NCBI GenBank assembly: GCA_027924585.1
Contig: BSBM01000307.1
Location: 15,919,501 to 15,983,500, forward strand
Reading direction: 5' to 3'
Length of the DNA: 64,000 nt
DNA from: Larix kaempferi
Lineage: Eukaryota > Streptophyta > Pinopsida > Pinales > Pinaceae
Part shown: positions 55,146 to 64,000 of the stretch, in pieces
Position numbering within the stretch: position 1 is the stretch's first letter
Layout: each line of letters begins with the position of its first letter
Notes under the pieces: generated by a model
What the model saw: the letters and a program-made list of their open reading frames with translations, nothing else
Databases searched by the model: none
What the model was told of the DNA's origin: nothing
Position numbers and translations under genes: made by a program

Positions 55146-56830
55146 ATGTTGTGGCACCCGAAAAAGTCAGAGATACAAAAATGGTTCGATCAGAAGTTGC
55201 AGGAGTTTGCTAAAAAAGAAAGTCGGAATACGCAACTGACGGTAGATCACTGGGTGGGAGGATATATTCACGACGGTCCAGATGAATGGTTTTTCTGTGA
55301 ATTTTCGGTCATTCTATATGAATGGTTGTCAAAGCTGACCTTCCAGAAGAGGAACTTCTAGGGTGGCGAGCCGACGGCTTGGACCCCGGAATTGATTCAG
55401 GAATTGCAGGAAGTCGATAATAAGGCATCGCGGGCAGTCGAAGTTTGGCTTGATAGAATATTAGAAGGATATATCATTGAATTTGCGGTTGACACGAAGA
55501 AATCCTATAGCGAAGCCGAAAGATACTTCTTCCGAGGACCAAGGGAAAGGTTTCTGCTATCGGTCCAACTATCGATTAAGATGCTAATCTACGAAAAGGG
55601 TATATTAAAGATGCACCTTGATCAATAGACAGCCTGGTGGGTGGAGGCCGTGGGTACCGTGACTGCTGGGGAACAGTACATGGAATGGTAAAGGGGTAGA
55701 TGGGTGCAGACCATGAGGAGACTGTGAGTGAAGCCAAGGAAGGAAGTGGTATTACGAGAGGAGGAGCGAGGTTTCGACAAGAAAAGAGGCAGAGGATGGG
55801 AGAAGGTCCTGCTGTGATCGAACCACAAAACTGCGAAGGAAGACCACACGGGATGAAGCAACCTCACAGTCCTGATAGGGACAACTAGGCTACGCCTAGG
55901 ATAGAGGCAGGACCAAACCCCAACACCAACGTACCCACACCTCCTCTCACTAACTCTCAGCCAGCAAGAAACACTACTTTGACACCGCCGAGTTTGTCAG
56001 CACCGCAGAAGTTAATTGGTAGTAGTAGCACAACGACAGGAGGAAGGAATCCCAGGATGGTGGGCGATGATGCTAAGATACCATTGTTCCATGGAAGTGC
56101 GACAGACAACCCATAACAGTATTGGTTTTTGTGTGAAGCGGTTTGGACCATGAAACAGATCACTGATGACAATGCTAAGAAAGGGCAGCTAGCCATGACT
56201 CTGCGAGGTTGTGCATTAGATTGGTTCATGAAGTTTATTTTAGTCCCTACGGGGGCCCCAGAGAAGTCACTAGATGAGATTCAGGATGGATTGATTGCTG
56301 AATTTAGACGGCCTAAGTTGGAGGATCAATATATTACTGAATTGAAGGAAATTAAGCAGTATCCCAATGAGACGGTATGGGATTTCGACCAGCGATTCAA
56401 GACGTTGATGGCAAATGTTAGTTTTGATATGAGCGCTGTCCAACATAAAGAATGGTTCATTGCGGCATTTCTACCCCACTTTCGGCTGCCGCTGATGCAA
56501 CAAAACATATCGACTCCTAGTGAATCTCTAGAGATTGTAATACGGTTGGAGGCATCACCGATCGGAGATAATGCAGCCGGGATGTCGCAGATACAGACAC
56601 AACTTGCCAACCTGACTTTAAAGTTGCAAGATTTGAAGAAGAACAAGGAACATTATGATGAGATATGGTGTATGCGATGCCGAAGAGAAGGGCATATGAA
56701 GGATAATTGTCTAGATTTCCATAATTATTTGGTGTCAGGTGCACCAAACCCGTTGAATGACGGTAGTATGCAGTGGTGTCGCGTTTGTCACGTGTTTGGG
56801 AACAGTCACGATAATTTCCCATATATGTAG
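55146..56830 (+). pseudogene. gag of the gypsy element, decayed
   Basis: 55146-55628 is the N-terminal part (WFDQKLQEFAKKESRN, WVGGYIHDGPDEWFF), broken by a TAG near 55359. After a low-quality stretch with several stops, 56040-56830 carries the retrotransposon gag domain: DDAKIPLFHGSATDNP, LRGCALDWFMKF, LIAEFRRPKLEDQYITELKEIKQ and WDFDQRFKTLM. One good CCHC knuckle, CMRCRREGHMKDNC (near 56670-56711), and one degenerate knuckle, CRVCHVFGNSHDNFP (near 56779), follow. Forms the particle and binds RNA. Non-functional. Confidence 0.85.
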
Positions 56831-56959
56831 AAAATGGTCACAACCCTGCAAAATATTTACTGCACATTCTGGAAGTCAGTGGGTCACGATGACAAGGATT
56901 TCCATGCATATGGGTCACTACAAGAGAGGATGTGTGATGCATTCTACGTCAAGGATGAT

Positions 56960-57532
56960 CAGCGCGTGGTGCAACAACCACAACTGCAACTGCAGGTAGC
57001 CCAGCCGCTACCGCAGCCGCAGATGCAGTTTGCACCACAACAACAACAACCACAGCAGTTCATGCTGCAATACACCTCGATGCAGATGGCTTCCCCATAG
57101 CCACAATATGTACAACAACCGCAGTATGCACCACAAGGGCAAGGGATTCCAGCAGCACCAATGCAGCAACAATACCAACAGCAGGGCGGCTACCAGGGAG
57201 GCTACAGGGGCGGACGCGGTGGCGAATTTGGTCATGGAGGAGGATGCCAAGGTGGTCGTGCACATGTTCAATGTTACCACTGTGCGGTATGGCGGCATTA
57301 TCAACGCGATTTCCCACTGCTATAGAATCAGTGTACATTTTGTTTTGGTAATGATCATACGGTTGAGAATTGTCCGCAGTTGATTGTACGATGGCAGGAT
57401 GGGAACGTTCCACAACTACAGAATCAATCCCAGCCACAACAACCAGTACAGAACCCGGTACAGCAACCAGTACAGAACCAGCCGCCGTGACCACCGGCGA
57501 ACACCAATCAAAATATCAATCAAACAGGGAAT
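56960..57532 (+). pseudogene. Gln/Pro-rich gag-protease linker
   Basis: CAACCACAGCCG-type codons give Gln-rich text in shifting frames (QQPQLQLQ, QQQQPQQFML), then a Gly/Arg-rich patch (GGYQGGYRGGRGG) and a degenerate Cys/His cluster near 57250-57370 (CYHCAVWRHYQRDFP reading). Likely the nucleocapsid tail of gag. Frames break several times. Confidence 0.55.
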
Positions 57533-58570
57533 TTGCAGCAAAACCAGACGCAGGGAGCAAATATTGCGACCATTTCTACAGAACCGCGACCACAAGATGC
57601 TTCGGTGGCTATTGTCACTCGTGGAGGCAAGACAAATAGGGAAGATGGTTTGCGACCACTGATTCGGTTAGCTGGTCAGAAGATGATACCCTTCGACATT
57701 GATATGGTGCGAGAGACATTCCTGGAGGTGCATCACACTTTGGAGAAAGACTGCTGTAAGGATGTTGTTTGCGATATGCCACCTGTCTTTGATGCCACAT
57801 CAGACGTCGATCGACCACCACCAGGGACATTGCAGAAGTTCCTTGAAAGCTGTCTGTCATTGGAACGAGACCCGGCTGCCCTGGTTGAGATTGAGGGATG
57901 GTTGCAGCTACTTCCGAAAGGACGACAGGAGTCGGCAGTAAACTCCTTACAACGATGGAAGACTAGCAAGGAAATGCGAATGAATATTCAGATTGGTGAC
58001 TATGATGTTGACTTTGTGATTCTTGACCTTGGTTCGGATGTTAACATCTTAACCAAGCAGGCATGGCAGAAGATGGGGAGTCCCCCATTGAGCTGGTCTC
58101 CTATGCAGCTCCGGTTGGCTAACCATGCGAAGGTAACACCCATTGGGAGAGTTCCGCAGCTCATGATTGATATTGAGGGCATGAAGACTTATGCTGATTT
58201 TGATGTTATTGAAGTGGTTAAGGGAGGAAGCTCTTATCCAGCACTCTTGGGGATCAGATGGGCTAACGACAGTGGAGCTATAATCAACTTTAAGAAGCGT
58301 ATGATGACCTTTGAGAATCACAATTTTCGAGTTATCGCCCCTTTGAATCCAACTGAAGGACGTTGCTACGTGGAGCCTATAAAAGATGACGATCCCGCTA
58401 GATGGGACCATGCATTCAACATTTCTAAAGATTATATTCATCCTACCACCTACAGTGAGTTGGAGTGGCGCAGTGAGAGCTCCGCGTCTTCCGACTCTGA
58501 TGATGCATTGGAGCATTGGCAGAATCGAATGCATGAAGTATCCATCCGGAAATGTGGTTTAGTTACGTAA
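57533..58570 (+). pseudogene. Aspartic protease region of the gypsy element
   Basis: 345 open codons. The N-terminal linker includes IVTRGGKTNRED. The protease core at about 57985-58330 reads NIQIGDYDVDFVILDLGSDVNIL, with DLGS in place of the usual D-S/T-G-S active site. IGRVPQLMIDIEG and YPALLGIRWANDSGAIINF (the second hydrophobic-G flap region) follow. Cleaves the gag-pol polyprotein in an active element. In the same frame the text continues, through TAA and TGA/TAG stops, into the next segment. Confidence 0.82.
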
Positions 58571-58619
58571 TCTTTATGTCATGTTGCAACATAAACGATC
58601 ACATTTCCTGTCTATGAGG

Positions 58620-59160
58620 GGTTTCCTGGCCTAAACACCTTTGTAGCAAAGTTTGAAGACCGCATCCCAGAACCACAATGATTGCTGGCCTTGGAGGAAG
58701 CACTGAAGGCTGCTCCAACACGCTGGTGGGAGACACATAAGAAATTCATTAAAGATTGGTCATAGTGTCGAAGGTTGATGATGGTTCGGTTTGGCGATAC
58801 TGAGGTTTATCACACTAGCAAGTATGATGGTCGGACTAATCCCAGCGATCATGTGATGGAGTGCCAACGATTATGGGTAGCACGACCCAGAGACGAGTGG
58901 GTCCATGCTTTTGTCCATACATTGGATGAGATACCACGCTCATGGTACACTGCAGCCGAGTTATGCCGATACATTACAACATGGGGGGAGTTGATGATCT
59001 GTTTCACTCATACGTTCACTTTTGCGGATGCTAACCTTGATGTCCATAACGCCTTGTAGCTCATCCGCGACGTGATATTTCAGGTTGTTCCCATGGCCTG
59101 CCCTGTCGACCCACACACCCACTGTCAGATGCAGTCTCTCATGGAGTGCTTCAACATTAG
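58620..59160 (+). pseudogene. Second gag-like segment between protease and RT
   Basis: In frame with the protease: LALEEALKAAPTRWWETHKKFIKDW (58680-58755), then VYHTSKYDGRTNPSDHVMECQ, EWVHAFVHTLDEIPRSWY, WGELMICFTHTFTF and LIRDVIF (to about 59085). K-Y-D-G...P..H, the F.HTL...W pattern and W.EL...F...F are the blocks of a retrotransposon gag domain. It is a second, differently sequenced copy in one polyprotein. Stops at about 58671, 58760 and 59057. I recall plant gypsy polyproteins with this layout but could not check it. Confidence 0.65.
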
Positions 59161-59229
59161 TGGTGGCTTGAAGGACGATGATGATCCCCAAAATGTTAAC
59201 ATTCCTGAATTTGAAGGAAGTCGCGATGT

Positions 59230-60862
59230 GGTCCCACCTGTTGCGCCAAGTAATCCGTTTAGTCAACCATTGCAGCTTCGCAAGATGAATATCGGCACCG
59301 AAGCTACTCCCAAGTTTGCTAATGTTGGGGATTATTGGGATGATGAGATGATGAGCAAGGTTACCGAGTTACTTCATGAGTTTCAGGACGTGTTTCCCAT
59401 GAAGTTTTCCGAAATGAAGGGAATCCTGGGTGATTTAGGAGAGATGAAGATTCCATTGAAACCAGATGCTAAGCCAGTCCGACAACGACCTTATCGGCTA
59501 AAGCCGCAACATAAAGAAAAGGTCAAGGTGGAGCTTGATCGGATGTTGGATGCTGGCATTATCGAACCTGTGGAAGAGTCAGAATGGATCAGTCCTATGG
59601 TGGTGCAGGACAAGAAAATAGGCGAAGTGCGCATTTGTGTCGACTTGCGGAAGTTGAACGATGCCTGCTTGCATGACCCTTTTCTGACCCCGTTTACTGA
59701 TGAAGTACTAGAAGAGTGGGTGGCCAGGAGATGTACTTTTTCACTGATGGATTCTATGGCTACCATTATATTCGCATTGCCAAGGAAGATTGCCATAAGC
59801 CAACTTTTGTTACTGAATGGGGTTGCTTTCAGTACATGGTCATGCCGTTTGGTTTGAAGAATGCACCTGTGATATTTTCTCGGGTCATTGTTGCCGCATT
59901 CAAAGATTTTATTTAGAAGTTTCTGCAGGTATTTATGGATGATTGGACTGTTTATGGATTGATTTGTGATCATTTGGCTAATCTACGGTTAATGCTCGAG
60001 CGATGCCGACAGCACCAGATATCGCTGAACTTGAAGAAATGTATTTTCTGTGCACCGTTTGGGATATTGCTGGGTCATATTGTGTGTAAGTAGGGATTGC
60101 TGGTTTATCCAGCCGAAATTGTGCTTATTTTGGGGTTGCAACCGCCGACCACCGTTAAGCAGTTGCGCGCGACCTTGGGTCACACGGGATATTATCGCAA
60201 GTTCATTAGGGGTTATGCTGCGATTACTGACCCTATGGAAAAGTTGCCGAAGAAGGATGCAGTATTCCAGTGGAACCTAGAATGTCAGGATAGTTTTGAA
60301 ACGCTCAAAGCGAAGATGCTTCGGCCCCAATCTTGGACTTTCCGGAGGGAGTAAGGAATTCCATGTCCATGTTGATGCTTCATCGATTGCACTAGGGGTT
60401 GTATTGGCTCAACCAGGAGAAGGCGACATTGATCATCCCATTGCTTTTTCCAGTCGGAAGCTGTCTTCTGCAGAACGCAATTACACTACCACAGAATGCG
60501 AAGGACTGGCCATGGTTTATGCGCTGCAGAAATTCAGGCATTATTTGTTGGGTGGCCACTTTAAAATGTTCACTGATCATTCTGCACTGAAATACTTGGT
60601 CAATAAGCCTGCATTGGGGGGGAAGATCTGCCGGTGGATACTTTTGTTTCAAGAATTTGATTTCGAAGTCATTGTGAAACCTAGGTGGTTGAATGCTGGA
60701 CCAGATGATTTGTCACAGATTGATACAGGGGAGGAACTGACTAATATCGAAGACGGGTTACCGGATGCCCAACTGTTTCACGTTGTAGCCGCTGATCAAT
60801 ATTTTGATGACATCCTTCAGTTTTTCGTGACCGGCACCGCGCCCGATGACTTTACCACTACT
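59230..60862 (+). pseudogene. Reverse transcriptase and RNase H of the gypsy element
   Basis: RT: KIPLKPDAKPVRQRPYRL, DAGIIEPVEESEWISPMVV and ICVDLRKLND (59440-59670). After a frame change near 59730 come FTDGFYGYHYIRIA, YMVMPFGLKNAP and the active site FMDD (near 59934; the family usually has Y/F-x-D-D). Then LGHIVC, and TLGHTGYYRKFIRGYA to 60230. TAG codons at 59914 and 60090. After a second shift near 60325, RNase H reads HVHVDASSIALG (catalytic Asp), TTECEGLAMVYALQKFRHYLLG (Glu), MFTDHSALKYL (Asp) and DDLSQ (Asp), up to 60860. The element's integrase is not in the window. Confidence 0.92.
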
Positions 60863-60865
60863 CAG

Positions 60866-62245
60866 TGTAATGTCCCCAGTTTGATCCCATGGCATTAACA
60901 TTATAAATGATGTAATATTGTTATGAAATCATGGTGAGGAGCTCAAGGCCAAGGCCCCGCCATCGATTTAGTGATGCATATGGTTTGCGTGCTAGCAATG
61001 CACATTGGAAATTCAAATATCATGTAATATGCATTTTAATAAAAATACCCACAACTAGCTATGCAATGCAACAAAGAGATGGGGGCATGATTTCACAAGG
61101 AATTGGGAGGGAAAACATTCAAACCCTTGAGCGAATCAGGTCAAGCCAAGTGTCAATGAGAGAACCCATCAAACCCTCAACTACCCATGTTGACTTTTGT
61201 ACTCAACCATTGATTTCTCCCAAGAGTTGGTTGAGGTAGTTAATGCCTTGGGAATGGAGAGGTATGGCTGTCCAAATTCGGGTATGGGCAAGCCACTCTT
61301 TATGGAAAAACGTGTTTGTCTCCTTGGGCAAGAAAAGAGCCATGAATTTCTCCCCCAAGCCATTATCCATGATCATTCCTTCTCCCTCAAGAGTTTAGAG
61401 CTACCTGGGAATTTTCCAGGCATGTTTGCTGTGTTTTCCTTCATTCTCCCAGTAGAGAAGGGCGTTTTTGTGTTGTATACCAGTGGGGGAAGAAGAGGAA
61501 TGGAATGGGGGTTCCCTAGAGAACCTTTGTTGTGTTAAATGCTGAGAGAGTTGGGGAGAAAATGTTTTTCCTCCCTGTGGATGCATTTCCTTTCTCACAG
61601 CTCGTTTTGGGTGAGCCACGATTTGGGGAAAATCTATGGCCATCTTGTTTGCGAATTCCATTGCCGGAAATGGGTATCTATGCCCAATGTTTGTGCTTGC
61701 TGTGTGAGAAATGAATATGTTGGGGTTTGGGTATGGGTATTCATTGTTTTTGCTTGAGCTTGAGAATAAGAATCCATGGTTCAATTGTAGCCTGATAAAC
61801 CCAGCTATGGACTGGCTTGGCTCAGATGGAATGATTAATTGGTTGTGAGAGAGTGAATGTCCCCTTTCCTTGTGAGAATCATGCCCAGCTCGGGGGTGGC
61901 CTTCAGACGGACTCAGTATAAGCTATCGAAGAACCTATGGCTGGGTGGAACGTTGCAGGGACATAGCTAGTTGCTTGGGACAATTGCACAATGAAGTTAA
62001 GTGTTTTCTGTCTATGTATTTACTTTTGCAATGCATCAATTTGATGACTGTTTGATATGCTGGATGGGCATGAATTGTGTGTGTGGATTAGATTTAAATT
62101 CCGCTGTGCATATTGCTTAATTTGTATCTGCACACCAATTTTTAAATTCTTATGATTCTAAATAGTGGGTTGAGTTTTATGAAATGCCCAGATTTTAGTG
62201 CCATGTTCCCTTCCTTGCATTGGGTCAGCAGGTGGGTACATTACA
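60866..62245 (+). repeat. 5' LTR of the right-edge element
   Basis: 1,380 bp. Terminal inverse TGTAATG/CATTACA of seven bases. R/U5-like blocks at 61890-61980 (GCTCGGGGGTGGCC, ACCTATGGCTGGG, CATAGCTAGTTGCTTGGG) are shared with the minus-strand sequence at 47700-47850. Confidence 0.82.
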
Positions 62246-62247
62246 TT

Positions 62248-62259
62248 TGGTATCAGAGA
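62248..62259 (+). other. Primer binding site of the right-edge element
   Basis: TGGTATCAGAGA, initiator tRNA-Met type with a difference only in the last base, two bases after the LTR end. Confidence 0.85.
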
Positions 62260-62379
62260 TGATGGTTGCAGCATTGGGCCTTTATGGGCTACCTATCATA
62301 GTTGCAGAGGTAAGTATGCTTCCTGTTCAGCACTGATAGTTAAGAAAAATTTCAGAATTTTCAAAAAAAAATTCTAAGT

Positions 62380-63480
62380 GTCTAGGAATCTCTTCCGAAA
62401 TTGCAGAAGGAATTTCTGAATTTGTAGAAGACATTCCTGAATCTCTTCCGAAATTGCGGAAGGAATTCTCGAATCTCTTCCAAAATTGCGGAAGGAATTT
62501 CCGAATTTGCGGAAGGAATTCCCGAATCTCTTCTGAAATTGCGGAAGGAATTTCCGAATTTGCGGAAGGAATTTCCGAATTTGCGGAAGACATTCCCGAA
62601 TCTCTTCCGAAATTGCGGAAGGAATTCCCGAATCTCTTCAGAAATTGCGGAAGGAATTTCCGAATTTGCGGAAGACATTCCCGAATCTCTTCCAAAATTG
62701 TGGAAGACATTCCCGAATCTCTTCCGAAATTGCGGAAGGAATTTCCGAATTTGCGGAATACATTCCCGAATCTCTTCCGAAATTGCGGAAGGAATTTCCG
62801 AATTTGTGGAAGGAATTCCCGAATCTCTTCCAAAATTGCAGAAGGAATTTCCGAATTCTCAGAAGACATTCCTGAATCTCTTCCGAAATTGCGGAAGGAA
62901 TTTTTGAATTTGCGGAAGACATTCCCGAATCTCTTCCGAATTTGCGGAAGACATTCCCGAATCTCTTCCGAAATTGCGGAAGGAATTCCCGAATCTCTTC
63001 TGAAATTGGGGAAGGAATTTCTGAATTTGCGGAAGGAATTCCCAAATCTCTTCCGAAATTGCAGAAGGAATTTCCGAATTTGCGGAAGGAATTCCTGAAT
63101 CTCTTCAGAAATTGTGGAAGGAATTTCTGAATTTGCGGAAGACATTCCCGAATCTCTTCCGAAATTGCGGAAGGAATTTCCAAATTTGCGGAAGACATTC
63201 CCGAATCTCTTCCGAAATTGCGGAAGGAATTTCCGAATTTGCTGAAGAAATTCCCGAATCTCTTCCGAAATTGCGGAAGGAATTTCTGAATTTGCGGAAG
63301 GAATTCCTGAATCTCTTCCGAAATTGCGGAAGAAATTCCCGAATCTCTTCCAAAATTGCGGAAGGAATTCCCGAATTTGCGGAAGAAATTTCTGAATTTG
63401 CGGAAAAAAAAAAAATCCAAATGTCTTCCGAAACTACGGAAAGAATTTCCAAATGTCTCCCGAAATTTCGGAAGAACTCC
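62380..63480 (+). repeat. Hairpin-rich tandem array (TTCCGAATTTGCGGAA)
   Basis: About 1.1 kb made of alternating 32-bp (CCCGAATCTCTTCCGAAATT-type) and 21-bp (TTCCGAATTTGCGGAAGGA-type) modules, about 53 bp per pair. Nearly every module contains TTCCG and CGGAA around a six-base loop. Long open frames occur on both strands because of the repeat; I do not regard them as genes. A poly-A run at about 63405-63415 precedes the last diverged units. Confidence 0.93.
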
Positions 63481-64000
63481 ACAAGTTGGCCCGAAACAGG
63501 TCAGAAGAACTCGCAGAGTTGCTCCGAAACAAGGAATTTCAGCCAGTTTTCAGGGAGATTTTCAGGTACCGAAAATGGAAAAATTGGCATGGAAGATAGT
63601 CGTTGAAAGTGTGAAATGCATTCTCTATGCTTGGGAATGAGAAGCAAGAATTGCATTAGGAGTAGGTGGCTGTAATATTCCTTGCAGAAGAGCAATGGGA
63701 GCAGCAAGGCAGTGTTTATAAAGGGAGAATTCCTTAACTCCTCCATTGTTATTATATTTATATTTCCTGAGTTGTCTATACTGAAAATTATGGCATAGGG
63801 ATGCTAGAAATGCAAAAGGATAGATAGATGAAGGGAGTATGTACTAGATGGCATATTGCAAAGTGCATGTGAAAATGTTTTTTTTTGCATGTATATGATA
63901 TTGCATATTAGTAAAATAGTGGGGTTTTACATATGCAATGAGCCACTTAAGATAATTATTGTGGTTGCTAATAATTAGTCATGTTCGGATTGGTTGTAGG
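63481..64000. other. Non-coding internal sequence after the hairpin array
   Basis: No gene or motif recognised; AT content rises toward the window edge. Confidence 0.4.

Larger units (their letters stand above)
54504..60865 (+). mobile_element. Ty3/gypsy retrotransposon, 5' LTR through RNase H, interrupted
   Basis: LTR 54504-55102, primer site 55105, gag, protease, a second gag-like segment, reverse transcriptase and RNase H in gypsy order. The text stops inside the linker after RNase H where another LTR begins at 60866, so integrase and the 3' LTR are expected beyond that inserted element, outside the window. Numerous nonsense codons and at least three frame changes show that it is inactive. 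Confidence 0.9.
60866..64000 (+). mobile_element. LTR element inserted into the gypsy pol region, runs off the window
   Basis: LTR 60866-62245 bounded by TGTAATG and CATTACA, primer binding site at 62248, then internal sequence with a tandem hairpin array. CTCAG (60861-60865) would be the left target duplication. No gag or pol is present in the 1.7 kb that follows the primer site. Confidence 0.8.

Noticed and set aside
62327-63606. Several 200-270-codon open frames on both strands
   Set aside because: All are translations of the hairpin repeat array (Arg/Phe/Ser/Pro-rich monotony) open in many frames at once.

Overview
The window is nuclear DNA from a land plant with a large, repeat-dominated genome. 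The composition is AT-rich and there are at least six plant-type LTR retrotransposons, several nested in one another. There is also a CACTA (En/Spm) transposase remnant and a CACTA end, two LINE fragments, a decayed plant HSP90 copy and a tRNA-like gene. A gymnosperm is plausible from the density and divergence of the elements, but that is inference. No intact host protein-coding gene can be supported.

Layout. 1-9787: the 3' part of an old, pol-less copia-like element (gag remnant, polypurine tract, roughly 1.86 kb LTR). Its LTR is split by a decayed Ty1/copia element (4257-9182, target duplication AGGAC). 9788-15782: AT-rich DNA holding an HSP90 pseudogene (minus), a LINE remnant (minus) and a CACTA TNP2 transposase pseudogene (plus). 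15783-about 20195: a truncated copia element (LTR, primer binding site, gag, start of protease). Its LTR is split by a compact minus-strand LTR element (16148-19060, target duplication TATAA) that encodes a coiled-coil protein and no pol. 20522-21476: a CACTA terminus with palindromic subterminal repeats, followed by a tRNA-Val(UAC)-like gene.

23438-31218: a young copia element with 489-bp LTRs that differ at 3 positions, target duplication ATGGC, intact gag and intact pol. It carries about 2 kb of consecutive tandem-repeat families between pol and the 3' LTR, and it interrupts a LINE RNase H domain. 31224-38640: LINE 3' sequence, then mostly unassigned AT-rich DNA. 38818-42167: an unrecognised reading frame of about 1,110 codons. 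It has one frameshift and about a dozen in-frame TAG/TAA codons, and is followed by an LTR-like start at 43100. 46660-49220: 180-bp and 43-bp tandem repeats, the latter inside a probable minus-strand LTR.

49221-64000: a chain of nested elements. A pol-less element with 2-kb LTRs and a chromovirus-like zinc finger is entered by a Ty3/gypsy element (54504), which is in turn entered by a further LTR element (60866) that runs off the window and carries a hairpin-rich tandem array next to its primer binding site.

How the parts relate: most coding capacity is decayed retrotransposon gag-pol, broken mainly by C-to-T type nonsense changes. Only the 23.4-31.2 kb copia element looks recently active. 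At least three, perhaps four, LTR elements carry open frames but no recognisable polymerase, so they would depend on autonomous relatives to move.
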